Positions 29,629 to 38,633 of a stretch of DNA of 64,000 bases are shown one piece after another (positions within the stretch are counted from its first letter, which is position 1; the number at the start of each line of letters is the position of its first letter). A model generated the notes under the pieces. The model made no database searches and was not told the origin of the DNA. It saw nothing but the letters and a program-made list of their open reading frames with translations. The position numbers were made by a program, and so were the translations under genes. The DNA comes from Pycnococcus provasolii (Eukaryota; Chlorophyta; Pseudoscourfieldiophyceae; Pseudoscourfieldiales; Pycnococcaceae): contig OW568902.1 in assembly GCA_938743325.2 (NCBI GenBank), positions 186,001-250,000 of the forward strand. The letters run 5' to 3'.

Positions 29629-29697
29629 AACCCCGGTTCCCTGGCCTTGCTTCAACCCTTGGTAGGAGTGACCGGCCCATACGTTAATATGCCCTTG
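29629..29697 (-). repeat. Right terminal inverted repeat of the P-like transposon
   Basis: 69 bp, reverse complement of the left end: outer 33 bp at 29665-29697, spacer of 8 bp, inner 28 bp at 29629-29656. It is followed directly by the cgctaac target duplicate. Confidence 0.92.
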
Positions 29698-29817
29698 CGC
29701 TAACATCCCCTGGGGGTTCCGGGAACGAGCCATCTCCGGCGACCAGTCACGCGCGGCGAACCGGGCGAGCGAGGCGAGGCGGCTTCCCGGGTGCGTAAAC
29801 TTCTTCGCGATCCGCGT

Positions 29818-31347
29818 ATGGCTTTCACGCGCGGCGTGCTCGTGCTCGTGGGCGTGCTTGTGGCCCTGGCCGTCGTCGAGGCGGCGTTCACAACGGACGT
29901 GCTAGATCTGCACGCGCCGTCACATGTACTGGACGATCGGGGGCGTGCGACAGCAACGGCGGCATCGCGGAGACGAAGATCACTAGCGTTCTTCGCAAAG
30001 ACTTCAGTTGGCGCAGATGCCGATGCGTCGTCGGAAGACTCGGCCACGCAGGAACGGCAAGAAGACGGCGACGGCTCTGCTTCTGAAGATGAGGAGGGAG
30101 AGTTTCAACTCGTCGACAACAACGCACCTGCGGCGGCCGAGACTGCGCCGGAGGACGGGGGGGTTGTCGAGGACGACGTATTGTCAAATATGCCCGACGA
30201 GAGTGCGCTTGGTATTGACGACGAGGCGTCGGAACCGACCACGCCTTCAAACGACCTTCAGGTGACAAGGCTGGCCAACGCCACGATCAGCAAGGGAGTG
30301 CTCGCCGCCGCGAAGGCGCGAGCGCAAATTTTGCAGAGGCAGGCGGCACAGGCGAAGGCGCGTGCGAAGGCGCCGAGGTCGTCCGTCAAGGGCAAGGGAA
30401 CGCTCGCCAAGCTCACGGGCAAGTACGCGCAGCCGACGAGCGGCGTTGACGGGCAGAAGTGCGACGGCAAGTGCCCAGGTCGGCTGTTGTGCAACCGTCC
30501 GCTGCAGCAGCGCGGCAAGGGCAAGGGCGTGTGTCGCTGCCCGATCATGTTCAGCGGCGACAAAAAGTGCACAACGCCGCCGAAGAAGACGCCATCGTGG
30601 TGCGGCATGAACATGCACAGCACGAAGCTGACGCAGCTCGCGGAGCTCGGCGATAGGTTCAATCGCATGCAGTCCGTGGGAGTGGGCATGGGCATGCGCA
30701 ACCGCATCCTCACGGGCAAGAACGACCTCGGGCAGATGGCGGACTGGAGCAGTTGCGCGGTGGTGGGCAGCAGTGGCGGCTTGCTCAAACAGCGCGCGGG
30801 CCTGGCGATCGACAAGCACGCGGCGGTGATTCGCTTCAACGAGGCGCCGACGAAGAAGTTCGAGAGGCACGTGGGTAGCAAGACGACGCTTCGCCTGCAG
30901 AACTATGACCACTGTGGCTTCTCCGAAGGCAGCGAGCTGTGCATGCAGTACTCGCTCACGGGCCAGACGCACAAGTGCCTCGACAAGTGGTGGAAGCGCG
31001 GCAAGTGCAAGGTGATCAAGCCGTCGCGCCGCCTGCAGAGTTACGTGCAAGGCTACTGGATGCTCGCCCGGCCGAACAACGTCAAGCCCAACTGGATTCC
31101 AGCGAGGGAGCCGCCGCATAAGCTCTCCGCCGGTTTCTTCGGCATCATGCTCGCCATGCACCTGTGCGCGAAAGTGTCCGTGTATGGCTTCACGCAAAGC
31201 CCGCTCGGACACTACTTCAAAAAGGAGAAGAAGAACAAAGGCTTCTCCAAAGGCCGAAACGTGCTTAAGCGACACTTCTGGGAAGGCGAGCGTGCGTGCT
31301 TAAGTGCGCTCAAGAACACGAAGACCATTCCCGTCGGCGTGGCGTGA
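29818..31347 (+). CDS. GT29 sialyltransferase-like glycosyltransferase, type II Golgi protein
   Basis: 509 residues from ATG 29818. A signal anchor (GVLVLVGVLVALAVVEAAF) near the N-terminus gives type II topology. A long acidic, low-complexity stem follows (30-200). Next is a compact Cys cluster, CDGKCPGRLLCNRPL to VCRCP, resembling an EGF-like or short disulphide module. The catalytic region has a sialylmotif L-like stretch (CAVVGSSGGLLKQRAGLAID ... VIRFNEAP) and a sialylmotif S-like stretch (PHKLSAGFFGIMLAMHLCAK), then HYFK and a later H-x-x-x-x-E. GT29 enzymes transfer sialic acid or Kdo-like sugars from CMP donors in the Golgi. Green algae generally lack sialic acid, and plant GT29-like proteins probably use other CMP-sugars, so the donor is open. 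The P-like transposon ends about 120 bp upstream of the ATG. Confidence 0.85.
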   Translation: MAFTRGVLVLVGVLVALAVVEAAFTTDVLDLHAPSHVLDDRGRATATAASRRRRSLAFFAKTSVGADADASSEDSATQERQEDGDGSASEDEEGEFQLVDNNAPAAAETAPEDGGVVEDDVLSNMPDESALGIDDEASEPTTPSNDLQVTRLANATISKGVLAAAKARAQILQRQAAQAKARAKAPRSSVKGKGTLAKLTGKYAQPTSGVDGQKCDGKCPGRLLCNRPLQQRGKGKGVCRCPIMFSGDKKCTTPPKKTPSWCGMNMHSTKLTQLAELGDRFNRMQSVGVGMGMRNRILTGKNDLGQMADWSSCAVVGSSGGLLKQRAGLAIDKHAAVIRFNEAPTKKFERHVGSKTTLRLQNYDHCGFSEGSELCMQYSLTGQTHKCLDKWWKRGKCKVIKPSRRLQSYVQGYWMLARPNNVKPNWIPAREPPHKLSAGFFGIMLAMHLCAKVSVYGFTQSPLGHYFKKEKKNKGFSKGRNVLKRHFWEGERACLSALKNTKTIPVGVA

Positions 31348-31579
31348 GTGAGGAGAGTGACACTCTATGTGTACGTGTACATCGTAATAGGTAGAAACTA
31401 GTAATCACTATATTTATATGTGTGTTATCTGACAAGTCCTCTTCGTAATAGAAACTTATCACTACACGACGACAACAGCGACAACAAGGGCAAGTAATGC
31501 TCTCACGCCGGACGCCAGTGAGAAGTGGCCAAACAAACATGCCATTTGAAATTATTTTTCAATTTTCAATCGTAATTAT

Positions 31580-32194
31580 CTACAAAATAGCGCGCTGGGT
31601 GGCGAGCATGAAGAGCATGCACGCGCTACCCGCGGCGTGTCCAGCAAGCGCACCGAGAATGAGCGACTTGGGGTACGTCTGATACGACTCGCCCCAGTCG
31701 AGCGGGATGACGACAGCACCCGCCCACGCACCAACTACCGCACCCATGCTCGGCATCATTCTCGGGTCGGCGAGACGCACAATCGGAAACGTGGTTTGTA
31801 TGGAAGCCGGAGGCGCGGTAGAGACGATGAGCGCTGCGACGCAAGCGCACCACGCGAATGTCGCGTGCCAGAGTCTTGTGATGGGTGCACCTAAGAGTAG
31901 CGCGGCTGCTATCGTGCCTGCTAGTACGCCCGGCATCTCGACTAGTATTGTGCGTAGAAAGCTAGACCAAGCTGCCTCACGTACTGCCTGAGTTGCTTTC
32001 TGCACGCCAGCGCGAGCGACGAAGACGGGTACGAAAACACGCAAAAGCTCGCCACATGTGATTGGAAACCCAGGAGCACTTTGTTCGTCGTCGTCGTCGC
32101 GAGCCACTAGGCGCGGTGCGATTGCGGCGACTATGAAGGCGCTGACTCCGACTGTGAAGACTCCGGTGACCGCTTCATGTCGCGCCATGGCCAT
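31580..32194 (-). CDS. PIGF: PIG-F, GPI-anchor ethanolamine-phosphate transferase subunit
   Basis: 204 residues from ATG 32194 (ATG 32188 is also possible); the longer upstream frame is not supported. The protein is almost all hydrophobic, with about six membrane segments. The diagnostic C-terminal signature is present: MGAVVGAWAGAVVIPLDWGE, then a Tyr-Gln-x-Tyr-Pro stretch and a Gly-rich final segment, matching the PIG-F pattern G-A-W-x-G-A-x-x-x-P-L-D-W. Human PIG-F is 219 residues, so length agrees. PIG-F sits in the ER membrane and partners PIG-O and PIG-G in adding ethanolamine phosphate to mannoses of the GPI precursor. It is divergent from the large gene at 32369, with only 174 bp between start codons. 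Confidence 0.85.
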   Translation of the reverse strand: MAMARHEAVTGVFTVGVSAFIVAAIAPRLVARDDDDEQSAPGFPITCGELLRVFVPVFVARAGVQKATQAVREAAWSSFLRTILVEMPGVLAGTIAAALLLGAPITRLWHATFAWCACVAALIVSTAPPASIQTTFPIVRLADPRMMPSMGAVVGAWAGAVVIPLDWGESYQTYPKSLILGALAGHAAGSACMLFMLATQRAIL

Positions 32195-32368
32195 GTGGCA
32201 TGTGGCATGTGGGAGAGGGAGACCTGAGAGCCGAGAGGGAGAGGGGACGGGAAACCGCTTTGAGCTCTGTAACCCCGAATAGGAGGCGTGCCCGAGCCGT
32301 TCGGGGATTCCTTCCCTTTCTGTCCTTCCCTTCCCTCTGTCGGGACTCCCTAGTACTACGATAGAGTC

Positions 32369-35300
32369 ATGTCCGACAGCTCTGTCCCGCGCCTTGCGGT
32401 GCGCCTCGCGTGCAAGACGACAACTCACACACCTCTTTGTGCCTTGACAGCGGTGTGCCCGCCCTGGCCGCACCTGCACACGGCGCTGACTGCACTAGCT
32501 CTCGGGAAACATGTCACCACCTTCTCCGCGTCGGCGGACGGGGCCTACGCAGCAACACCCGTCGGACACGACGTCGTCGTGAACGCAACGATTTGCAGCG
32601 TCGAGTTCGTGCACCGCGAAGCCGTCAGGAGAAAAGCAGAAGCACTCCTCATATCGCACGAAGACGGAACGGTAAGCCTCGTGGACACAAACACGGCAGT
32701 TCGAAACACGATGGACGCAAACCTCGAGACGCACGCATCCTTAGCGAAGAGGAACGGCATGCGCGCTACGCCGCTCGCGCGTTCGGGCGTCGCTGTTGTG
32801 GCGGTGAACATGGTACCTAAAGCAAGCTTGTGGGTCGCGCTCACGGAGCTGAGGGGAGGCGGTTGGTCGAGCCAGCAGCAGCAGGAGGAGGTTCAACTGG
32901 ACGAAGACGAGCCTCCCGCCGCCGCAGCGGCAGCGGCTAAGAGGCGGAAACCCGGAAGCGCGAAAGGACGGCTTCCGGGAGACGCACGCGACGCACCTGT
33001 CGCGGCGCACGCAAGTCACCCAACGCACCCATGGTGCTTTCTTGCGCTTGGGAATGGAAAACTTGTCGGTCTCGCCGCAACGGGTGCGACGCCGAACACC
33101 ACCATAGCCAAAACGCCCGTTGCTATGCTCTACACCTTGTCCTGCCCGCCTCGTGCACCACCAGGCCAAAGTACAGGTGGGCCTCTGCCGCCATCTCCCC
33201 CAAAGTCACCTCCCCCGCCTCCAGTGATGGAAATGTTCGTGCTCGCGGAAACTTGGCCAGGTGCACCACCCGGCACTCTGGCGATTGTTCACGGAGGCGG
33301 AGCGCGGAGTGTTGACGGAAGCCACAGCGCCGACATTCACTCGTACGACCTTTCGACGTGCACAAAACCCGCCGACCCAAAACATGGAAGTCCTCCGCGT
33401 GCCACTGGCTGGCAGCGACTGCGCCTCCAAGCACGATGTGGCGACATGGATGCGACGGGCGTGCAAGATGCCGCTAGCACCCGTTTCGGCGGTGGCAAGC
33501 TCCGCGCTTGTACTTTGTACGGCGATGGCACTTCCTGCTCGCCATTAGTTTACTTTGTGCGTGAAAGAGCGAACACCTTCGCGACAGGCGACGCCGTCAT
33601 TGCTTGGGCTTTCGGCCACGACGCCACCGCCGCACCCGCGCTGATGCGCCGCATGTCACATCGCGACGTGCCCGCGGAAACACTGCGTGGTGGGGTCGCG
33701 ACAATATCAAGACCGCTCTTGGCATTTGCACCGTACGCGCCAGACCGTGCGCTTGTCGTTGCCCTGGAAGGGGATGCGTGCGTCGAGGTGCTCGATGTGC
33801 GAGTCATGCACATGCGCCATTTTCGTCTTGAATCAAGTCGCGATGTGAAGTGCCTCGCCGCGCCGTGCCCTCCAACGCATGGATTTGCAAGGCTTGATGC
33901 ATCATTTGGCGTCAGTGGCGCGCCATGTAGTCGCCCCTACACGCCGATGCCTCCCGCTAGTCCGCTTGCCTTCATGCGCGGCCTTGATATCTACACCACG
34001 CCCTGGAAGTCTGGCGGTGGCATGCCGACTGCATTCACGAGCGTCGCGAATGACCTCAAGAAGGGTGGGGAAGAGGCACACGTGCTCCGAGTGAGCGTGT
34101 CATACACAGCCGGCATGGTGCTCCTCACGCTACTCGCCGACCTGAACCAATCCAAAGATTTGTCAGAAACACCGGTGGTATGGGAGAGCCGTGCATTTTG
34201 CTACCACGGGCCTGGGGCGAATCAGTGGCCATGTGCACGATTTCCGCTCGCGGCGGATTTATGTTTCTGTGCAATAGACGACGCACTCGTTTGCACCGCC
34301 ACATGCCAAGGCGAGGTGATAGTCTTGAGGCGATATCGAACCGATGTGCTTCGCACCACCAATGCTGAATCGGGCATGCACAAGGAAGTGGACAGCGCTT
34401 CAGTGCCGATTCCACCGAATATTTCGCCACGCATGGCGTTCACACCTCGTACTTTCGCATCGTCGAACACAGATGCGATTATCGTCACGACACAAGCACA
34501 GAACGGTGGCTGTCGAACTGCACTGCGCATGTTGAACTTTGCAGACTCCCACGCCTCCTCGTCTCCAGAGTTCGTGTTGCGATCCAACGAAATGCCACTA
34601 GACGTGCGATGGATGCCACTCATGCACGCGGCGAAAAAAAGCACGCACGCCGCATTGCTCACAAACATGCGCACGGTTATCTTGGACTCGAATCTCAAGC
34701 CTGTGAAAGTTTTCAAGGCAATGCCAGTCATCTCTGCACTTTGGATCGGCCCTCTTCTGACTTGCATTGATCCGCGATCGCAAGGGGTTTCATGTCTCCT
34801 CTGGGATGGACACGTTCTACCTTTCGCATCCTCAACGCGCAGCACTGCATCAGCAGATGGGTTTGTGGGGTCCAAGCCGGTATCTCTGCTGTTTGGCGAT
34901 GGAGAAGCAGTCGCGGTGGGTCTGGTCAATCGAGTCGACAAGTGCACTGTTGGTTTTCGGCGTGCACCGCTGCCCATTCCTCTGGCTCTCGCATATGCAA
35001 CATACGCAAGCATTTCAGAACAACCTGACGCAGATCTTAACGCGAGCACCGTTCAAAAGCTTTGTGCAAGTCTGGATGCAAGCCGCATATCGTCGGACGC
35101 CTTGCGCCATCTTGCGCTTTGCTTGACTACCCCAAAGATCAAATTTGCGGCACCGTGGCTGAGCGATGTTGCGCATGCCATCTCACGAGCAGGCGGCCCA
35201 CTTGTGCGCTCACATGGCGCTCTTCTTGCCTTGTCGCGTTGTGATGTCCTCGTCTCGGTGAATAGGTTTTGTGAAGCATCGTCAACACTCAACGAGATGG

Positions 35301-36370
35301 CACGGCGAGACGTCTGTGCGGGTGTTGTTGAGAACATTGCACCTGATTTGCAGCAAAGTTTGGCAACCGTTGGCATTGCTACCCACGATACGCATCGTAC
35401 AGAAGACTTACAACATGTTATCGGAGGTCGCTTCCGAGAGCCCATTCTGCACCTAGCATCCCGTGCTGCGAATCAAGAACGTGCGATAGAAGCGCGTGTA
35501 TTGGCCAACCAAGCTGTGCATGAGTTGGCTGGCGACGTGCCCAGTCCACGCCAAATGCACCATCGTGCGCATATTCTTGCAAAGACTGCTATGAAGAATG
35601 ATTCCGGTGCTTGGAGGCTTGATGACATCACGGCGAGCTTACCAGCTGATCAATCCCATTCGACGAATGGTCAATGGGATCTCGCGGACGACTGCAGACT
35701 TACGTATGACCGTTCGTGCATGTCAGCCTTTAGTCAATTTGCTCCAACTATAGGAGACTCCGGCAGCGGTGGCGGCGGCTCGAGCGCTTTTCTAAATTCC
35801 ACGAACTTCGGTGATATTCACGAAACTTCGTACGCAGCCGATCAAAGTGCCGCGGAAGAACGGCAGAGGGAAGCACGAGAGGACTTTACTTGTCAGCAAG
35901 CGAGCGATTCGGATGACAGCAGTGATGACGATGTTAGTTCGACTTCGTTCGGGGCAAAACTTCGAGGTGCTGCGAGTGGAAAAAGCGGCGGCAGGTTTAA
36001 GGCGCGGATTGCAATCAGAGGTTTGGAAAAATCAAGTCCTCAAGATTCACCGGCATCGGAGAGTGGTCCAATTGCTGCGTTTATTCCTCCACCCGAAACC
36101 ATCACCGCGGCCGCGGCCGCCGCCGCGAGTGCGTCGTCTGGTGCAGAAGCGGGTTCTTTCCTCGCATCATTTGACGCCATGCCAACACCGTCAGCAACAT
36201 CGCCTGAGAAGAATCCTGATGCAAGTTCGAAAACAGGAGGAGGTGTACAGCCGCCCCCTCCACAACAACAAAATTCTCCTCCTCCTCCGGCTACAGATGG
36301 ACAACCAGAATCGCCAGGGACTCCATTTTCCACATCCTTTGCTGATGCTTTTTTTGCGTCCGAAGATTAA
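32369..36370 (+). CDS. Large protein of unknown family, possible beta-propeller / alpha-solenoid scaffold
   Basis: 1333 residues in a single frame. The first ~850 residues are beta-strand-like with short repeated blades (for example EALLISHEDGTVSLVDTNT) that could form a degenerate beta-propeller, interrupted by disordered Pro/Ala inserts. Residues about 870-1090 look helical (LALCLTTPKIKFAAPWLSDV, ALLALSRCDVLVSVNRFCEA). The C-terminus (1120-1333) is disordered and acidic-Ser-rich, with a basic island (GGRFKARIAIRGLEK) and poly-Ala/poly-Pro tracts. I do not recognise the family. Propeller-solenoid-tail proteins are typical of membrane-coat and trafficking scaffolds such as TSET/TPLATE TWD40 subunits, but no diagnostic motif proves this. 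Long uninterrupted coding and a tight divergent promoter with PIG-F support a real gene. Confidence 0.8.
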   Translation: MSDSSVPRLAVRLACKTTTHTPLCALTAVCPPWPHLHTALTALALGKHVTTFSASADGAYAATPVGHDVVVNATICSVEFVHREAVRRKAEALLISHEDGTVSLVDTNTAVRNTMDANLETHASLAKRNGMRATPLARSGVAVVAVNMVPKASLWVALTELRGGGWSSQQQQEEVQLDEDEPPAAAAAAAKRRKPGSAKGRLPGDARDAPVAAHASHPTHPWCFLALGNGKLVGLAATGATPNTTIAKTPVAMLYTLSCPPRAPPGQSTGGPLPPSPPKSPPPPPVMEMFVLAETWPGAPPGTLAIVHGGGARSVDGSHSADIHSYDLSTCTKPADPKHGSPPRATGWQRLRLQARCGDMDATGVQDAASTRFGGGKLRACTLYGDGTSCSPLVYFVRERANTFATGDAVIAWAFGHDATAAPALMRRMSHRDVPAETLRGGVATISRPLLAFAPYAPDRALVVALEGDACVEVLDVRVMHMRHFRLESSRDVKCLAAPCPPTHGFARLDASFGVSGAPCSRPYTPMPPASPLAFMRGLDIYTTPWKSGGGMPTAFTSVANDLKKGGEEAHVLRVSVSYTAGMVLLTLLADLNQSKDLSETPVVWESRAFCYHGPGANQWPCARFPLAADLCFCAIDDALVCTATCQGEVIVLRRYRTDVLRTTNAESGMHKEVDSASVPIPPNISPRMAFTPRTFASSNTDAIIVTTQAQNGGCRTALRMLNFADSHASSSPEFVLRSNEMPLDVRWMPLMHAAKKSTHAALLTNMRTVILDSNLKPVKVFKAMPVISALWIGPLLTCIDPRSQGVSCLLWDGHVLPFASSTRSTASADGFVGSKPVSLLFGDGEAVAVGLVNRVDKCTVGFRRAPLPIPLALAYATYASISEQPDADLNASTVQKLCASLDASRISSDALRHLALCLTTPKIKFAAPWLSDVAHAISRAGGPLVRSHGALLALSRCDVLVSVNRFCEASSTLNEMARRDVCAGVVENIAPDLQQSLATVGIATHDTHRTEDLQHVIGGRFREPILHLASRAANQERAIEARVLANQAVHELAGDVPSPRQMHHRAHILAKTAMKNDSGAWRLDDITASLPADQSHSTNGQWDLADDCRLTYDRSCMSAFSQFAPTIGDSGSGGGGSSAFLNSTNFGDIHETSYAADQSAAEERQREAREDFTCQQASDSDDSSDDDVSSTSFGAKLRGAASGKSGGRFKARIAIRGLEKSSPQDSPASESGPIAAFIPPPETITAAAAAAASASSGAEAGSFLASFDAMPTPSATSPEKNPDASSKTGGGVQPPPPQQQNSPPPPATDGQPESPGTPFSTSFADAFFASED

Positions 36371-37168
36371 ATTTAACAAATGTAACTATCTATTATTAAT
36401 TTTGTCATTTCAAAAAGGCGGCGCAACAGCGTGGTGCGAATAAATAAGCCCGGGTATCAAACCAATGATAATCATTATCGGTATTAGTATCAGATTTTTA
36501 AAGACATATCGAGTCGGTATCATCATCACTTGGCTCGACTTTGTGTAGGGCACATCATATCCACTATCACTATCGACAGCCACGTGCTAATGGCGATATA
36601 TCACTCTACCGACCATTTTTATCGGTCTGGGTCACCACGTGCGGCGAATTGGGTGGGGGATTTCCTGGACCATTATTACCTAGTTCTAGGAGGTGATAAT
36701 CTGCCTAGTCCATATTGAGTTATACCGAAAGGCGCTTTCAGTGTGTGTGTGTGTATGCATGCGTACGCGTATGAGGCTCATAACATTTTGTTGGAACCGC
36801 TGGCCTACGAGTACGTCAGTACTCAGTACGGGAAGAGGGCTTGTTGGAAACCTTCCGGCCTATGAGTGCGGGGGAGAGGACTACGGAGTGTAAGGTATGT
36901 ATTTGTGAACTTAAGGTCGTATTGTGTTACTTAATATAACACACAACAACAATAATAAACTCCGTACGTGGTTCTTTCCACCACGTTCCCACCTTCCCTT
37001 ACAAGGTGGGGGAGGGAGACTTCCCCGGACTCCCTCTTCTTTCCAAGGGTTCTCGTGAGCCCTTTAGGAGGTATCACGTGACTCAGTGTTGGAAACCTGT
37101 TACGGTTAACCCTAACCCTAACTCTTTTCTTTTTCTTGGTTTCTTTTCTTTTGGTTTCTGGATCCACT
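36371..37168. other. Intergenic region with short repeats, no gene
   Basis: It holds the 3' UTR of the upstream gene, a (gt)n tract near 36741-36755, two related ttggaaaccttccggcctatgag-type segments about 50 bp apart (36793 and 36844), an aggaggtatcacgtga block (37066-37082) also seen near 6630, and a short aaccctaaccctaac tract (37109-37125). No coding sequence is supported. Confidence 0.5.
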
Positions 37169-37946
37169 GGGTGACTAATCGCTAAAGCCCCCCCTTTAGA
37201 CCCCGGTTTTGGCCATTTGGGGGGAAAAAACAGATTTTCTGATACCACCCCCTAGTCGGGGAAAATGGTCGGGGAGGGAACCAAGATCCCTAGTCGGGGA
37301 AAATGGTCGGGGAGGGAAAATAATGTTTGCTCGCCATGCCGGCGCCATGGCGTCGTCGCCGGCGCTAGTGGCGTGCGTAGTGGCGCAGTCTGTGGCGTCT
37401 GACTGTTGTCCAGGCTTACGGGCTGACTGTGACAACGTTTGAGACACTCATGTAAGAACATGTAACAACATCTTTCACATTACATGAACATGGAGGGGGA
37501 AGGCGACCTTAAGGGAGAGTGGGTGACCTTAAGGATGCGGCAAGATGTTGTTGATGTTGTTACACAAGAGTCTTACAAGAGGCACACGTGCACCTGAACA
37601 GGCAGCCAGGCAGCCAGGCACGCCACTGCGCGCCATAGACCGCGCCACTACGCGCGCCACTAGCGCCGGCGACGACGCCATGGCGCCGGCATGGTGGGCA
37701 GACAGGTCGGGTTAGGTCGGGGGGGGACCCCTCCCCGACCAAAATTACGACCAAGCTTTTTTTTACAACGGTGAAAAAATTATTTTCGCATCCGATGAAA
37801 AAACAAAAAGGCGGAAAAACTCGGGCGCCAGGCGCCCGAGTTTTTCCGCCTCTTTTTTCGTCCAGGCGGTGTGGTGTGTACACTGGTTGCTACGGGCGAT
37901 TAGGGTTTTGGCCGCGTAAAGGGGGGGCTTTAGCGATTAGTCACCC
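37169..37946. mobile_element. Palindromic foldback-like non-autonomous DNA element, 778 bp
   Basis: The ends are a perfect 30-bp inverted repeat (gggtgactaatcgctaaagc, C7, ttta) flanked by a 4-bp direct repeat cact (37165-37168 and 37947-37950). The inversion continues inside: about 37336-37400 is the near-exact reverse complement of about 37630-37694, and tracts around 37440-37470 and 37550-37580 also pair. The right arm carries an extra block with a perfect 21-bp-arm hairpin (37809-37851). The left arm holds a tandem duplicate ccctagtcggggaaaatggt at 37249 and 37289. No coding capacity was seen. The superfamily is not assigned. Confidence 0.82.
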
Positions 37947-38633
37947 CACTCTTGGACGGAGTCTTTGCCGTCATGATGTCGTGTGATGTCTCGATGGCCG
38001 TATCCGTACGGTCCGTTTATACTATGTAATAGTGTGGTAACTTACGTGTATTGAGGTTTGTACGCGTAGTTCTTATACTGAACTGACAATGTATGAAACC
38101 CCATTGTCCACAAGGGCCAGTTAGGGGTTTGCACCACACCCTCCCCCCGGGCTCCGCTCCGAATCCACGTCCGAGAGGCGTGTTCGATGGGTAACGAAGC
38201 CCAACGAAGCTCACTTCCCACGCAAAATTCCACCATCCCAACCGAGCGCCGTCCGTGAACTTCTCTGAACGTTACACCACAAAAAGTAAAAACCTGAGAA
38301 ACCCAAAATCCCGAAAAGGAGAGCCATTGCACCGGGTTTTTTTTAGAACCGTTAGAACCGGCTCGTACCTACCCTAGGGTACTACCTAGGCTACTGTACT
38401 ACCCTAAAAGCCAGTTCTTACGAATCCCCACGCGAGAGGGGCCCGCGCGAAGGAAGGTCCTGGATCCAGGCTTCTTTCCCACCACGAAAAGCAAGCGTCT
38501 GGGATCCCCTCCCCTCCCGTCCCGTCCCGCCCCCTTCTCTTCTCGGCCCTATCTCCGGGGGACGACGAGTGGCTCGTACACGTTCACGTACTCGTACACG
38601 CCGCCATACGGTGGCCAGTGGTGTCAGTGAGTG
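37947..38633. other. Upstream region of the hybrid kinase gene
   Basis: 687 bp with no supported gene. It contains short self-complementary stretches (cctaccctagggtac near 38370) and a GC-rich 100 bp just before the kinase ATG. The promoter of the kinase gene should lie here. Confidence 0.4.

Larger units (their letters stand above)
24105..29697. mobile_element. Complete-looking P-superfamily DNA transposon, 5593 bp
   Basis: Terminal inverted repeats 24105-24176 and 29629-29697 start with CAAGGGCATATTAACGTATG. They are identical for the first 33 bp, differ over a short spacer, then match for another 28 bp. The flanks are an exact 7-bp direct repeat, cgctaac, at 24098-24104 and 29698-29704. 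Inside are a plus-strand transposase (24444-27212) and a convergent minus-strand second gene (27252-29045), 39 bp apart. P elements normally make 8-bp target duplications; here seven match and the eighth differs. Intact frames and well-matched ends suggest a young insertion. Confidence 0.9.

Noticed and set aside
32195-32479. Upstream extension of the PIG-F frame
   Set aside because: The extra ~95 residues are Arg/Pro-rich and cross the start codon of the divergent gene at 32369. The PIG-F family length fits the start at 32194.
37103-37125. Telomere-like (ccctaa)n tracts here and at 4798, 29285, 49930 and 54790
   Set aside because: Each is only two or three units. They do not indicate a chromosome end; at most they mark old repair or repeat-family sequence.
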